A stretch of DNA of 64,000 bases. Origin: Caldicellulosiruptor hydrothermalis 108 (GTDB lineage: Bacteria; Bacillota; Thermoanaerobacteria; Caldicellulosiruptorales; Caldicellulosiruptoraceae). The stretch spans positions 526,001 to 590,000 of the forward strand of contig NC_014652.1 in assembly GCF_000166355.1 (NCBI RefSeq), in the 5' to 3' direction. Below the pieces are notes generated by a model. It made no database searches and was not told the DNA's origin. It saw only the letters and a program-made list of their open reading frames with translations. The translations under genes were made by a program, and so were the position numbers. Positions 15,762-25,190 of this stretch are shown here, in pieces. Numbering within the stretch: the first letter of the stretch is position 1; each line of letters opens with the position of its first letter.

Positions 15762-17141
15762 CTAACTACACATGATATATTTATCAATATTCTCAGCAGC
15801 CTTTTTACCCATGCCCATTGCTAATATAACTGTTGCAGCTCCAGTTACAATATCTCCTCCAGCAAATACACCCTCGACATTTGTCATGAGATTTTCATTT
15901 ACCTTAATTGAACCATTTGGATTTAGTTCAAGCTCAGGTATAGCTTTTTTGACAAGCGGATTGGGGCTTTGACCTATAGCAACAATGAAGTTGTCAGCTT
16001 CAAAAATAAAGTTTGAGCCATCTATTGGCTTTACGCTTCTTCTGCCAGAAGAATCCGGCTGTGAAAGCTGCATTTTAACAAGTTCTAAAGCTCTCACGTG
16101 TCCTGTTTCGTCGCCCATGAATCTGACAGGACTTACAAGTTCAAGGATTTTTATTCCCTCTTCTTTTGCGTGATCTATTTCTTCTTTTCTTGCAGGCATC
16201 TCAGCCTCAGTTCTTCGGTAGAGTATGTAAACCTCGCTTCCAAGCCTTCTTGCCACCCTTGCTGCATCCATTGCGACATTCCCACCGCCAATCACTCCAA
16301 CTTTCTTGCCAAGTTTTATTGGAGTATCATATTCAGGGAATTTATATGCTTTCATTAAGTTTACTCTTGTCAAAAACTCATTTGCTGAATATATTCCGTT
16401 TAAAAGCTCACCTTCAATGTTTAAAAAGTTTGGAAGACCTGCACCAGAGCTAATAAACACTGCTTCAAAACCCTCTTGTTTTAAATCTTCTAAGTCAAAA
16501 GTTTTACCAAATACCATATTTGTTCTAAACTCAACACCCATCTTTTTCAAATTCTCAATCTCCCACTCAACAACCTCTTTTGGGAGCCTAAACTCTGGTA
16601 TTCCGTAATATAAAACTCCACCAAGTTTATGGAAAGCTTCAAATATCACAACTTCATACCCTAACTTTGCCAAAGACGAAGCACAAGATAGCCCTGCAGG
16701 GCCAGAGCCAATTATTGCAACTTTTTTGCCATTTGACTCAGGTTTTTCAAACTCAAACTCACAGTTTTGCCTAAACCAGTCAGCGACAAATCTTTCAAGC
16801 TTTCCAATTGCTATTGGCTCACCTTTTATCCCGCGCACACAATTCTTTTCGCATTGAGTCTCTTGTGGGCACACTCTTCCACAAATTGCAGGAAGTAGAT
16901 TTGTCTCAAGAATTTTTAGATAGCTTTCTTTGAATTTTTTTTCTTTTATTAGCCTTATAAACTCAGGGATTTTGACCTCAACAGGACAGCCCTTAATGCA
17001 TGGTGCATTTTTGCACTCAAGACATCTCAAAGCTTCCTGCACAGCTTCATCAGAGCTATAGCCCAAGCAAACCTCATCAAAATTATTTACTCTTTTTTCA
17101 GGCTCTTGCTCTTTTATTGACACTCTTTTTAATACTTCCAA
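15762..17141 (-). CDS. nfnB: NfnB: large subunit of ferredoxin-dependent NADH:NADP+ transhydrogenase
   Basis: This protein of about 459 residues belongs to the glutamate synthase small-subunit/NfnB family. It has two N-terminal [4Fe-4S] cysteine sets (C40, C43, C48, C52 and C87, C91, C97, C101), a GSGPAG FAD site near residue 145 and a second GGGNVAMDAARVA dinucleotide site. NfnAB couples NADH and reduced ferredoxin oxidation to NADP+ reduction by flavin-based electron bifurcation. Pairing with nfnA, instead of a glutamate synthase large subunit, decides the identity. Start: the TTG at 17141 follows GGGGGA by 9 nt and gives the family-like N-terminus EVLKRVSIKEQEPEKR. An ATG at 17171 is the alternative, overlapping nfnA by 25 bp. 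Confidence 0.88.
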   Translation of the reverse strand: MEVLKRVSIKEQEPEKRVNNFDEVCLGYSSDEAVQEALRCLECKNAPCIKGCPVEVKIPEFIRLIKEKKFKESYLKILETNLLPAICGRVCPQETQCEKNCVRGIKGEPIAIGKLERFVADWFRQNCEFEFEKPESNGKKVAIIGSGPAGLSCASSLAKLGYEVVIFEAFHKLGGVLYYGIPEFRLPKEVVEWEIENLKKMGVEFRTNMVFGKTFDLEDLKQEGFEAVFISSGAGLPNFLNIEGELLNGIYSANEFLTRVNLMKAYKFPEYDTPIKLGKKVGVIGGGNVAMDAARVARRLGSEVYILYRRTEAEMPARKEEIDHAKEEGIKILELVSPVRFMGDETGHVRALELVKMQLSQPDSSGRRSVKPIDGSNFIFEADNFIVAIGQSPNPLVKKAIPELELNPNGSIKVNENLMTNVEGVFAGGDIVTGAATVILAMGMGKKAAENIDKYIMCS

Positions 17142-17146
17142 TTTTT

Positions 17147-17989
17147 CTATTCCCCCAATCCAATTTTGCATTTATGTTCTTTATAAGAGAGGTTTTCAAG
17201 GTCCTGATAGTAAGAGTTTCTTTTCATAAGTCCATCAAAATCAACTTCAAATCCATTAAATATTGGTCCATCAACACAAGCAAATTTAATTTCATTTCCA
17301 ATTTTAACTCTACATCCTCCACACATACCTGTTCCATCAACCATAATAGGATTAAGACTTACCAAGGTCTTTATTCCATACTTTTTAGTTATATCAACTA
17401 CTGCTTTCATCATAAGAACAGGACCTACTGCAAAGATTTCATCGTATCTTTTGCCGTTTTCTAAAAGCTGGGTTAAAATGTCTGTGACAAGTCCTTTTTG
17501 ACCATATGAGCCGTCGTTTGTTGAGATGTAAAGACTGCTGCAATATTTTCTAAGTTCTTCTTCAAAAAATATATTTTCTTTTGACCTTCCCCCAACTATT
17601 ATTTCAATATCTTTTCCTTGGCTGTGAAGCATTTTTACTTTCGAATAGATTGCAGGTATTCCAAGGCCGCCCGCAATAAAGAGGTAGCTTTTATCATTTG
17701 AGTCCTGCTCATATGGCATTCCAAGAGGTCCAACAAAATCGGCAATAGAATCACCAATGTTTAACGTTGATAAGATTGAGGTTGTTTTCCCAACAACCTG
17801 AAATATTATAAAAACAATTCCTTTATCTGAATCAAAATCAGCGATAGTCAAAGGTATTCTCTCGCCAGTTTCTGTAACTCTTAATATCACAAACTGGCCG
17901 GGCTTTGCTTTTTTTGCAACCTGTGGAGAGTATATACCCATGAGCCAGACGTTTGGTACTATGTTTTGTTTTATTACAATTTCATTCAT
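17147..17989 (-). CDS. nfnA: NfnA: small subunit of ferredoxin-dependent NADH:NADP+ transhydrogenase
   Basis: This 280-residue protein resembles dihydroorotate dehydrogenase electron-transfer subunits. It has an FAD-binding barrel with the RIPLTIAD motif, an NAD-binding domain (FIAGGLGIPAIYSK) and a C-terminal [2Fe-2S] cysteine cluster (GTGMCGGCRVK then FACVDGP). The NfnB gene follows directly. ATG 17989 has GGGGGATT before it; the outer TTG at 18007 does not. A sigma-A promoter lies at 18029-18057. Confidence 0.88.
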   Translation of the reverse strand: MNEIVIKQNIVPNVWLMGIYSPQVAKKAKPGQFVILRVTETGERIPLTIADFDSDKGIVFIIFQVVGKTTSILSTLNIGDSIADFVGPLGMPYEQDSNDKSYLFIAGGLGIPAIYSKVKMLHSQGKDIEIIVGGRSKENIFFEEELRKYCSSLYISTNDGSYGQKGLVTDILTQLLENGKRYDEIFAVGPVLMMKAVVDITKKYGIKTLVSLNPIMVDGTGMCGGCRVKIGNEIKFACVDGPIFNGFEVDFDGLMKRNSYYQDLENLSYKEHKCKIGLGE

Positions 17990-18028
17990 TTGAATCCCCC
18001 GTATCAAAGATATTAGGAGTTTTAATAT

Positions 18029-18057
18029 ATATTATCAAAAAAGTTTTGAAGATTCAA
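18029..18057 (-). promoter_or_regulatory. Sigma-A-type promoter for nfnAB
   Basis: On the minus strand TTGAAT (18052-18057) and TAATAT (18029-18034) are 17 bp apart and lie about 40 bp before the nfnA start. The 400 bp from here to 18460 show no gene or clear RNA signal. Confidence 0.6.
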
Positions 18058-18464
18058 ATATAAAGTTTGATAAAATAGTAACAATTAATTCTGTTTGTTA
18101 GAATGAACAAGTATTTATAATTATGATAAGGGACAAATTTTCAAAACATGTTATAACGATCAAGTATTAAACTATCAACCAGTCTTAATGTTAATTCAAT
18201 TAGCTAATTTTGATTTTATAGTTTCTTATTTCTTTCTAGAAAATTTTAAAGATTAATTAAAGACAATGATCGTACATTTGTTAGTGAATGCAGTAAAAGA
18301 TTTTCAGCCTCTAACTTTGTGTAGTCAATTCTTTTGATTTTTAAATATATCTTTTGTACTATAAACTATGAGTTATTAGCATTTTACTACTTTATTTTGA
18401 TTAATGGCATGTATATGCAGCATTATATCCAAAAAATATGTAAAAAAATTATAAAAAATAGCAA

Positions 18465-18521
18465 GAGACATTTAACTTATTTTGTGATATAATATCACTC
18501 GAAAATGAAATAATGTTTCAT
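18465..18521 (+). promoter_or_regulatory. Promoter with KdgR-like operator for the sugar-acid cluster
   Basis: GAGACA (18465-18470) and a perfect TATAAT (18488-18493) are 17 bp apart. The -10 lies inside the 15-bp palindrome GTGATATAATATCAC (18484-18498). Just downstream, ATGAAA (18505-18510) and TTTCAT (18516-18521) form an inverted repeat with 5-bp spacer. This form (AATGAAAyaayrTTTCAT) closely resembles KdgR boxes bound by IclR-family regulators. An IclR-family gene and a KDG-kinase-like gene follow in the cluster. The site overlaps the expected transcription start, as for repression. The leader to the first gene is about 240 nt, with no riboswitch recognised. Confidence 0.6.
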
Positions 18522-18742
18522 ATATCAGAACAATAAATATGAAATTGATTAACATATGTCATATAAAGCTCGTTAAATGATTCGTGTAATATATGCAATG
18601 TTGAAATTAAATATCAAAGCGAAAAGATAAAATATGGTAAATATAACAATTTAACTACAAATTTATCGAATATAAGTATAATGAAATTATTAAGTTGCTT
18701 GGTTTTAAGAATAATATGGGCGTAATTATAGGAGGTATATGG

Positions 18743-20029
18743 ATGGCGATAATTGGGGATTATACTGAGATAATAAAAATGTTAAATGAAGTTAAGCTGC
18801 CTAAGTTTGTAAAAGTACGTCAAGTATTTGAAGCTCCTGTTATAAATAATATTTCAGAAGTGCTTATCAATGAGTTAAATAAAGAAAAAATTAAAAAAAT
18901 GTTAAAACCTAAAATGAAAATAGCATTAGCAGTTGGAAGCCGTGGGATAGCAAATCTTGCGTCGATTGTAAAAACAACTGTTGATTTTTTGAAAAGTTGT
19001 GATACAGAACCATTTATTATACCTGCAATGGGTAGTCATGGTGGAGCAACAGCTGAAGGGCAGAAACGGGTGTTAGCAGAATATGGAATTACTGAGCAGA
19101 CGATTGGTGTACCAATTAAATCTTCCATGGAAGTTGAGCAGATCGGAACTGTAGATGGTACGCCGGTTTATGTTGATAAATTTGCTCTTTCGGCGGATGG
19201 TGTAATCTTAATAAATAGAATAAAACCACATACTGCTTTTCGTGGCATTATTGAAAGCGGATTAATTAAAATGAGTGTGATTGGTCTTGGGAAACAAAAG
19301 GGTGCAGAATCATGCCACCAGTTAAGCATGAAAGATTTTGATAAACGATTAATAGAAATGAGTAAAGTTATATTTTCTAAGGTAAAAATACTTTTCGGTA
19401 TAGCTATAATAGAAAATGCTTATGATCAAACAGCTGAGATTCATGCAATTCCTTCATCTGAGATCTTGGAGGTAGAACCAAAATTACTTATAAAAGCAAA
19501 AAGCCTAATGCCAAAGATATTATTTAATCCTTTAGATATCTTAATTGTAGATGAGTTGGGGAAAGATATAAGTGGGGACGGTATGGATCCAAATGTTACA
19601 GGTAGATTTTCCACACGTTACGCAAAAGGAGATCTTGAAGTGGAAAGAATAGTTGTTTTAAGACTCACAGAGAAGACTGAAGGTAATGCAAATGGTATAG
19701 GAGCAGCTGATATTACAACTTTAAAGGTTTTTGAAAATATGAATATGGCAAAAACTTACATAAACGCTATCACTGCTGCTTTTCCACCAACTGTTCGAAT
19801 ACCAATGGTTATGCCTAACGATGAATATGCGATTAAATGTGCTGCAAAAACCTCATATTGTTTAGATTATGAGAAGCTTCGAATTGTAAGAATCAAAAAT
19901 ACTTTACAGGTAGGTGAAATATATATATCTGAATCGCTATTACCTGAGGCTCGTAAAAATCCTCAGATAGAAATATTAAGTGAACCGGAACCACTGAAGT
20001 TTGATGAAGAAGGAAATTTAATATTATAA
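18743..20029 (+). CDS. LarA-like (lactate racemase family, DUF2088) protein, probable hydroxy/sugar-acid racemase or epimerase
   Basis: This 428-residue protein has the LarA-type N-terminal domain: AVGSRGIANL near residue 64, the PAMGSHGGATAEGQ block with His99, and NRIKPHTAFRG (Lys161, His163) followed by ESGLIKM (Lys176). LarA is a nickel-pincer nucleotide enzyme that racemises lactate; homologues act on other 2-hydroxy acids, including aldonic acids. Here it heads a sugar-acid cluster, so an aldonate or 2-hydroxy acid is a better guess than lactate. ATG 18743 follows AGGAGGT by six bases. No larB, larC or larE cofactor genes are in the window, so the cofactor must come from elsewhere if it is used. 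Confidence 0.75.
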   Translation: MAIIGDYTEIIKMLNEVKLPKFVKVRQVFEAPVINNISEVLINELNKEKIKKMLKPKMKIALAVGSRGIANLASIVKTTVDFLKSCDTEPFIIPAMGSHGGATAEGQKRVLAEYGITEQTIGVPIKSSMEVEQIGTVDGTPVYVDKFALSADGVILINRIKPHTAFRGIIESGLIKMSVIGLGKQKGAESCHQLSMKDFDKRLIEMSKVIFSKVKILFGIAIIENAYDQTAEIHAIPSSEILEVEPKLLIKAKSLMPKILFNPLDILIVDELGKDISGDGMDPNVTGRFSTRYAKGDLEVERIVVLRLTEKTEGNANGIGAADITTLKVFENMNMAKTYINAITAAFPPTVRIPMVMPNDEYAIKCAAKTSYCLDYEKLRIVRIKNTLQVGEIYISESLLPEARKNPQIEILSEPEPLKFDEEGNLIL

Positions 20030-20066
20030 ATTCATAAAAATTATAGAAAGGGAAGAATATTTCAAA

Positions 20067-20825
20067 ATGAGCAATATTCAAGTATTAGAAAGAGCTATAA
20101 ACATACTTGAATTGTTAGGAGAAAAACCTAAAGGAATAGGTATAAGTGAGATTTCTCGTGAACTTAATCTTCCTAAAAGTACTGTTCACCGAATCCTTGA
20201 TACACTTTTGCAAAAAGGATATGTTGAAAAAAATATGGAGAATGATAAATATAAACTTGGTTTAAGAATAGTGGAGTTAAGCAACAAAATATTAAGCAAT
20301 ATGGAATTAAGAAATGAAGCACATCCTTATCTGGAAGAATTGATGAACTATTCTAATGAAGTTGTACATCTTTGTGTTTTAAGAGATGGAGAAATGGTAT
20401 ATATAGATAAAGTTGAGTGTCCTAATCCAATTCGATTATACTCACAAATAGGTAGACGTGTTCCAGTACATTGCACTGCAGTTGGAAAAGCCACTTTAGC
20501 ATTTTTACCAAGAGAGGAAGTTATTTCTATATTGCAGAGAAAAGGGATGTCGCGAAGGACTAAAAATACAATTACAGATATGCAAAAGCTTTTAAATCAA
20601 TTGGAAGAAATTAGGGAATTAGGTTATGCTGTTGATGATGTTGAAAACGAAGAGGGTGTACGTGGTATTGGGGCTCCAGTTTTTAATTACACAGGTCGCG
20701 TTGTAGCTGCCATAAGTATAGCTGGACCAGTTTCTCGAATAACAAAAGAAAGAATACCAGACTTAGCGGAAAAATTAAAAGAAACTGCTCAAAAGATTTC
20801 AGAGAGATTGGGTTATTTTAAGTGA
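20067..20825 (+). CDS. IclR-family transcriptional regulator (KdgR-like by context)
   Basis: This 252-residue protein has the IclR winged helix (GISEISRELNLPKSTVHRIL). The IclR effector domain follows, with the markers HCTAVGKATLAFL, GYAVDDVENEEGVRGIGAPVF and AAISIAGP. It is encoded inside the cluster it probably controls. The KdgR-like box at 18505-18521 is its likely site, and 2-keto-3-deoxygluconate or a related acid a plausible effector. Family assignment is firm; the KdgR role is inferred from the box and the adjacent kinase. Confidence 0.92.
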   Translation: MSNIQVLERAINILELLGEKPKGIGISEISRELNLPKSTVHRILDTLLQKGYVEKNMENDKYKLGLRIVELSNKILSNMELRNEAHPYLEELMNYSNEVVHLCVLRDGEMVYIDKVECPNPIRLYSQIGRRVPVHCTAVGKATLAFLPREEVISILQRKGMSRRTKNTITDMQKLLNQLEEIRELGYAVDDVENEEGVRGIGAPVFNYTGRVVAAISIAGPVSRITKERIPDLAEKLKETAQKISERLGYFK

Positions 20826-20943
20826 TTGGAAAATATTTCTTACATTCACATTTTGATACTTGATTTTTGCACTTGATGTAATAGTTTGAGGAGTTCCTTA
20901 TGAGCATTTTGATAAAGCTAATAAATTAAAGAGGAGGAATAAG

Positions 20944-21705
20944 ATGAATTTATTTTGTCGGTTTGAAAAAGATAATAAAATTAATTATGGTATCGTAAAA
21001 GACAATATAGTCCAATCAATAGAAGGAAATATTTTTGGTGATTGGAAAGTCGGAAATGAAAGTTATTTATTGGGTGAAGTTAAATTATTGCCGCCTGTTG
21101 AGCCAAGCAAAATAGTGTGTGTAGGATTAAATTATCATTCTACCATTAAGCGTCTTAATGCGGCTGTTCCTGAAGAGCCAGTAATTTTTCTTAAACCTCC
21201 ATCGGCTATTATTGGAGATGGCGATAATATTATTTTTCCATCTGACGTGAAAGAATTAGGATATGAAGTTGAACTTGCAGTGATTATTAAAGATAAAATT
21301 AAAAGTGTTAATTATAACGAGGCTTTAAAACATGTTTTTGGATATACAATAGCGAATGATCTAACAGCGAAAGATAAAATGACAGGTGGGCCATGGACGA
21401 AAGCTAAATCGTATGATACATTTTTACCTCTCGGTCCCTGGATTGCTACTGATTTAGATCCAAATAACGCAAAATTAGAAATGTATATTAATGGTAATAT
21501 GACTCAAAACGGTAATACATCTGACATGGTGTTTGATGTGGCTTACTTAATTTCTTATATATCAAAAATTATGACTTTATGTCCTGGTGATGTTATTATA
21601 ACCGGAACGCCACCTGGTGCAGGTTTATTAAATCCGGGCGATTATGTTGAAGCAAAAATAGAAGGCATAGGTGTACTAAGAAACTATGTTGTGAAGGAGT
21701 GTTAG
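20944..21705 (+). CDS. Fumarylacetoacetate hydrolase-family protein
   Basis: The 253-residue protein has the FAH fold: VGLNYHSTIKRLN, PVIFLKPPSAIIG, a metal-binding ELGYEVELAVII (Glu-x-Glu), GYTIANDLTAKDK, and the C-terminal DVIITGTPPGAGLLNPGD. FAH enzymes cleave C-C bonds in, or decarboxylate or tautomerise, 2-keto acids. In sugar-acid pathways relatives hydrolyse 2,4-diketo-3-deoxy acids to pyruvate plus a hydroxy acid. Four base pairs separate it from the next kinase gene, so they are co-translated. Reaction and substrate are inferred from context only. Confidence 0.88.
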   Translation: MNLFCRFEKDNKINYGIVKDNIVQSIEGNIFGDWKVGNESYLLGEVKLLPPVEPSKIVCVGLNYHSTIKRLNAAVPEEPVIFLKPPSAIIGDGDNIIFPSDVKELGYEVELAVIIKDKIKSVNYNEALKHVFGYTIANDLTAKDKMTGGPWTKAKSYDTFLPLGPWIATDLDPNNAKLEMYINGNMTQNGNTSDMVFDVAYLISYISKIMTLCPGDVIITGTPPGAGLLNPGDYVEAKIEGIGVLRNYVVKEC

Positions 21706-21708
21706 TAG

Positions 21709-22659
21709 ATGTTAGATGTTGTTACAATCGGTGAAGCAATGGTAGTATTTAATCCAACAGCTTCTGGACCTTTAAGATATGTAAATAACTTTGTTAAAAA
21801 AGTAGGTGGAGCAGAAGCTAATTTTGCAATAGGGATTGTACGCTTAGGACACAAGGCTGGATGGATTAGCAAGTTAGGAAACGACGAATTTGGTAAGTGT
21901 ATACTTTCTGTTATCAGAGGTGAGGGTGTTGATACCTCCCAAGTAAAATTTGATCCAGAAGCACCAACAGGAATTTACTTTAAAGAAATAAGAGAATATG
22001 GTGAAACAAAAGTTTATTATTATCGACGAGGTTCTGCTGCAAGTCGCTTAACACCTGAAGACCTTGATCCGGATTATATTGGTTCAGCAAAATATTTACA
22101 TGTTACAGGTATCACTCCAGCATTAAGTGAATCTTGTTATTTAACTATAAAAGAAGCAATAAAAATTGCAAAAAGCAGAGGAGTAAAAATATCTCTTGAT
22201 CCTAATATTAGATTAAAATTATGGAGCAAAGAACAAGCTCGAAGAGTCATTATGGAATTGGCTGAACAAGCAGACATTGTTTTACCTGGTATAACTGAAG
22301 GTGAAATATTAGTTGGTGAAAAAAATCCAGAGAATATTGCAAAAAAATTCTTGGATTTGGGTGTAAGCATTGTTGTAGTAAAACTAGGTGAAAAAGGAGC
22401 TTATTATGCTACTAAAGACGAAAGTGGATATGTCTCTGGTTTTCCTATTGAGAAAGTAGTTGATCCTATTGGAGCTGGTGATGGATTTGCAGCAGGTTTT
22501 ATAGCCGGCTTACTAAAAAATTATAGTTTAAAAGAGGCTGTTAAATTAGCAAATGCGGTAGGTGCAATAGCAACAACTGTTATTGGAGATTTTGAAGGAT
22601 TACCCACTATGGAAGAGGTTGAAGCATTTATGGGCATAAGGGAAGACGTTAGTCGTTAG
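21709..22659 (+). CDS. kdgK: PfkB-family sugar kinase, probable 2-keto-3-deoxygluconate kinase
   Basis: This 316-residue protein has the ribokinase/PfkB signatures KKVGGAEANFAIGIVRLG near the N-terminus and DPIGAGDGFAAGFIAGLL with the catalytic Asp. The substrate-side segment GIYFKEIREYGETKVYYYRRGSAASRL is typical of KDG kinases. It would phosphorylate 2-keto-3-deoxygluconate to KDPG. No KDPG aldolase is visible in the window, so the next step must be encoded elsewhere. The context (UxuB-like SDR, KdgR-like box) supports the specific call. Confidence 0.85.
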   Translation: MLDVVTIGEAMVVFNPTASGPLRYVNNFVKKVGGAEANFAIGIVRLGHKAGWISKLGNDEFGKCILSVIRGEGVDTSQVKFDPEAPTGIYFKEIREYGETKVYYYRRGSAASRLTPEDLDPDYIGSAKYLHVTGITPALSESCYLTIKEAIKIAKSRGVKISLDPNIRLKLWSKEQARRVIMELAEQADIVLPGITEGEILVGEKNPENIAKKFLDLGVSIVVVKLGEKGAYYATKDESGYVSGFPIEKVVDPIGAGDGFAAGFIAGLLKNYSLKEAVKLANAVGAIATTVIGDFEGLPTMEEVEAFMGIREDVSR

Positions 22660-22854
22660 TAGCCATGTACAACAAAAAAAGATAATATTATAATAGCCAT
22701 TATTTGTTAATATGTAATTATATACATTTATTCTTATGTCATTTACTAATACAAAAAGCAAAATGAGGAGGTGGTTAAATTCAAAAAATAAAAATGTTTA
22801 ATAATGTATGCGTTACTTGTCTTTCAAATCTAATATATGAAGGGGGATTGAGAA

Positions 22855-23853
22855 GTGACTCAACTCAAAGTAGTTGTGACAGATTTTGAATATTCAGACT
22901 TAAGATATGAAGAAGAAGTTTTTAACAGTGCAGGGATTACTTTAATTCCTGCACAGTGTCGAACAGAAGATGAGTTAATAACAGTATGCAAAGAAGCAGA
23001 TGGACTATTGAGTCAATATGCTCAAATAACAAGGCGAGTAATAGAATCATTACCAAAATGCAAAGTTATTGGTCGTTATGGAGTAGGTGTAAACACTATT
23101 GACATTGAAGCAGCTACAGAAAAAGGTATTTGTGTTGTGAATGTACCTGATTACTGTATGGACGAAGTTTCAGATCATGCTTTAGCTCTGATTTTAACGT
23201 TAGCACGTAAAATTGTGTTATTAAACAACTCTGTTAAGAAAGGTATTTGGGATTATAAAATAAGTAAACCTATTTATAGATTGAGAGGAAAAGTGCTTGG
23301 CTTGGTTGGTTTTGGTCGTATTCCCCGAACGTTAGCGCAGAAAGCCAAATCTATTGGTTTTAATATACTGGTCTATGATCCATACATAAGTCCAAATGAT
23401 GCAGAAGCCTATGGTGCAAAATTAGTGAGCTTGGATGAATTAATGACGCAATCTGATTTTATTTCGATACATGTTCCTTTGAACAAGGAAACTTATCACT
23501 TAATTGGTCCACAAGAATTGAAGTTAATGAAACCGACAGCATTTCTTATTAACACTGCAAGAGGTCCTGTCATTGATGAAAAAGCTTTAATTGAAGTATT
23601 ATTAGAAAAACGAATTGCTGGTGCAGCTTTAGATGTAACAGAAGTGGAACCAATTCAAAGTGATAATCCTCTGCTTAAAATGGATAATGTCATAATTACA
23701 CCTCATGTTGCCTGGTATTCTGAAGAAGCTGAAGCTGAGCTAAGAACAAAAGCAGCCCAGGGTATTGCAGATGTGTTATTGGGTTATTGGCCTCGATATC
23801 TTGTAAACAAGGAGGTTATGTCCAAGATAAATTTAAAAGAAAAAGAAAATTGA
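22855..23853 (+). CDS. D-isomer-specific 2-hydroxyacid dehydrogenase
   Basis: The 332-residue protein has the NAD-binding motif GLVGFGRIPRTLAQKAKS and the catalytic set Arg236 (NTARGPVID), Glu265 (EVEP) and His284 (ITPHVAW). The N-terminal domain ends with RYGVGVNTIDIEAATEKGI. This is the 3-phosphoglycerate/glyoxylate reductase superfamily, without the C-terminal ACT domain of SerA. In this cluster it may reduce or oxidise a 2-keto acid from sugar-acid breakdown, together with the LarA-like racemase. GTG 22855 follows GGGGGGATTGAG. The 195 bp before it show no other gene. Confidence 0.9.
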   Translation: MTQLKVVVTDFEYSDLRYEEEVFNSAGITLIPAQCRTEDELITVCKEADGLLSQYAQITRRVIESLPKCKVIGRYGVGVNTIDIEAATEKGICVVNVPDYCMDEVSDHALALILTLARKIVLLNNSVKKGIWDYKISKPIYRLRGKVLGLVGFGRIPRTLAQKAKSIGFNILVYDPYISPNDAEAYGAKLVSLDELMTQSDFISIHVPLNKETYHLIGPQELKLMKPTAFLINTARGPVIDEKALIEVLLEKRIAGAALDVTEVEPIQSDNPLLKMDNVIITPHVAWYSEEAEAELRTKAAQGIADVLLGYWPRYLVNKEVMSKINLKEKEN

Positions 23854-24029
23854 GACAATTTAAATTTCGAGTTTCATAAAAATGTTGCATAAAAGAGAAT
23901 TATTTGATAGAATTATTGAAGAAATATTACAATCATATATTCAATATGCGAAAATTATAATTGAAAGTAAAATAAATGTTAACTTATTTTATTAATACAA
24001 CTTTATTTCCTTGCAAAGGAGGAATCAAT

Positions 24030-24848
24030 GTGGATATTGAAAAGGAATTAAAAGATAAGGTTGTTGTAATTACTGGTGGTGGAGGAATCTTATGCTCTGA
24101 GATGGCAAAGGCATTTGCTAAATATAAAAGCAAGGTAGCAGTATTAGATTTATATAAAGAAAAGACTGAGAAGGTTGTAGAGGAAATTAAAAATAATGGT
24201 GGTCAAGCAATAGGAATAGGCGCAAATGTGCTTGATAAAGAATCGCTGGAAAAAGCAAAAGAAATAATTTTAGATACATTTGGTACAGTGGATATTTTGA
24301 TCAATGGTGCAGGAGGCAATCACGAATCAGCAACTACATCTTCTGAAAAAACGTTTTTTGACTTAAACATTGATGACATTTCAAAAGTCTTCAATTTAAA
24401 CTTTTTAGGTACCGTATTACCATCTCAAATATTTGGCAAAATTATGGCTGAAAAGAAAAAAGGGATAATAATAAACATATCTTCAATGGCTGCAATTAGA
24501 CCACTAACTAGAACTATTGCTTATAGTGCTGCAAAAGCTGCTGTCTCCAATTTTACACAATGGTTAGCTGTATATATGAATCAAGAATATTCACCTCATA
24601 TCCGTGTAAACGCTATAGCACCAGGATTTATAATTACTGATCAAAACAGATATCTACTTATAGACAAAGAGACAGGTGATTTAACCCAAAGAGGACGAAA
24701 TGTTATAAATGCTACTCCAATGGGTAGATTTGGGATGCCAAGCGATTTAATTGGCATTGTTCTTTTCCTCTGTTCAGAATCTGCTTCTTTTATTAATGGA
24801 GCAATAATCCCAGTAGATGGTGCTTTTTCAGCTTATTCTGGAGTTTAA
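24030..24848 (+). CDS. SDR oxidoreductase, UxuB/YjmF-like D-mannonate (fructuronate) oxidoreductase
   Basis: This 272-residue short-chain dehydrogenase has the cofactor motif TGGGGILCSEMA, the distinctive NGAGGNHESAT segment and the catalytic Ser plus Tyr-x3-Lys (ISSMAAIRP...YSAAK). The GAGGNH stretch and the C-terminal PMGRFGMPSDLIG...DGAFSAYSGV are characteristic of the SDR-type D-mannonate oxidoreductases of Firmicutes. These interconvert D-fructuronate and D-mannonate in glucuronate breakdown. Start: GTG 24030 follows AAAGGAGG by about 7 nt; the longer frame from ATG 23976 lacks a ribosome site. Mannonate dehydratase and uronate isomerase are not in the window. Confidence 0.82.
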   Translation: MDIEKELKDKVVVITGGGGILCSEMAKAFAKYKSKVAVLDLYKEKTEKVVEEIKNNGGQAIGIGANVLDKESLEKAKEIILDTFGTVDILINGAGGNHESATTSSEKTFFDLNIDDISKVFNLNFLGTVLPSQIFGKIMAEKKKGIIINISSMAAIRPLTRTIAYSAAKAAVSNFTQWLAVYMNQEYSPHIRVNAIAPGFIITDQNRYLLIDKETGDLTQRGRNVINATPMGRFGMPSDLIGIVLFLCSESASFINGAIIPVDGAFSAYSGV

Positions 24849-25001
24849 AATAAGTATTTTAAAAAGGCTTCTCTTTTCACATTTACCCATAAATATAAAA
24901 CCATAACCAATGGACAGGGAGGAGGGATAAAATAGATATGAGAAAAGGATGAGTTAGGGTAAGAAAAAAGAAGGTGTTATTTGTCAAAAAAATGGGATAG
25001 C

Positions 25002-25018
25002 GTTCCGTAGTGTAGAAC
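25002..25018. promoter_or_regulatory. Possible IclR-type site before the TRAP genes
   Basis: GTTCCGTAGTGTAGAAC is an imperfect inverted repeat (GTTC ... GAAC) resembling the general IclR-box form. It lies in the 340-bp gap (24849-25190) between the SDR and dctP genes. No convincing promoter or other gene is seen in this gap. The call is tentative. Confidence 0.25.
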
Positions 25019-25190
25019 AAAATAATTACTAAAGATGTGGCCAAAAGAAGATTAAAAAACGTAATTAATGACAGATTTTAGCCTATTGAGTAAATACAAA
25101 CGAAAAAATTAAATGTGTGAAATCTGAAGAATGTCAATTAAGATTAACATTTGAAAACAAAGAATATGAAAATAAAGGAGGAAGGGAAAA

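Noticed and set aside
15762-17141. Glutamate synthase small subunit call
   Set aside because: Pairing with an NfnA-type gene and absence of a large subunit favour NfnB.
17000-17464. Plus-strand 154-codon frame over nfnA/nfnB
   Set aside because: It is antisense to two well-supported genes and has no family features.
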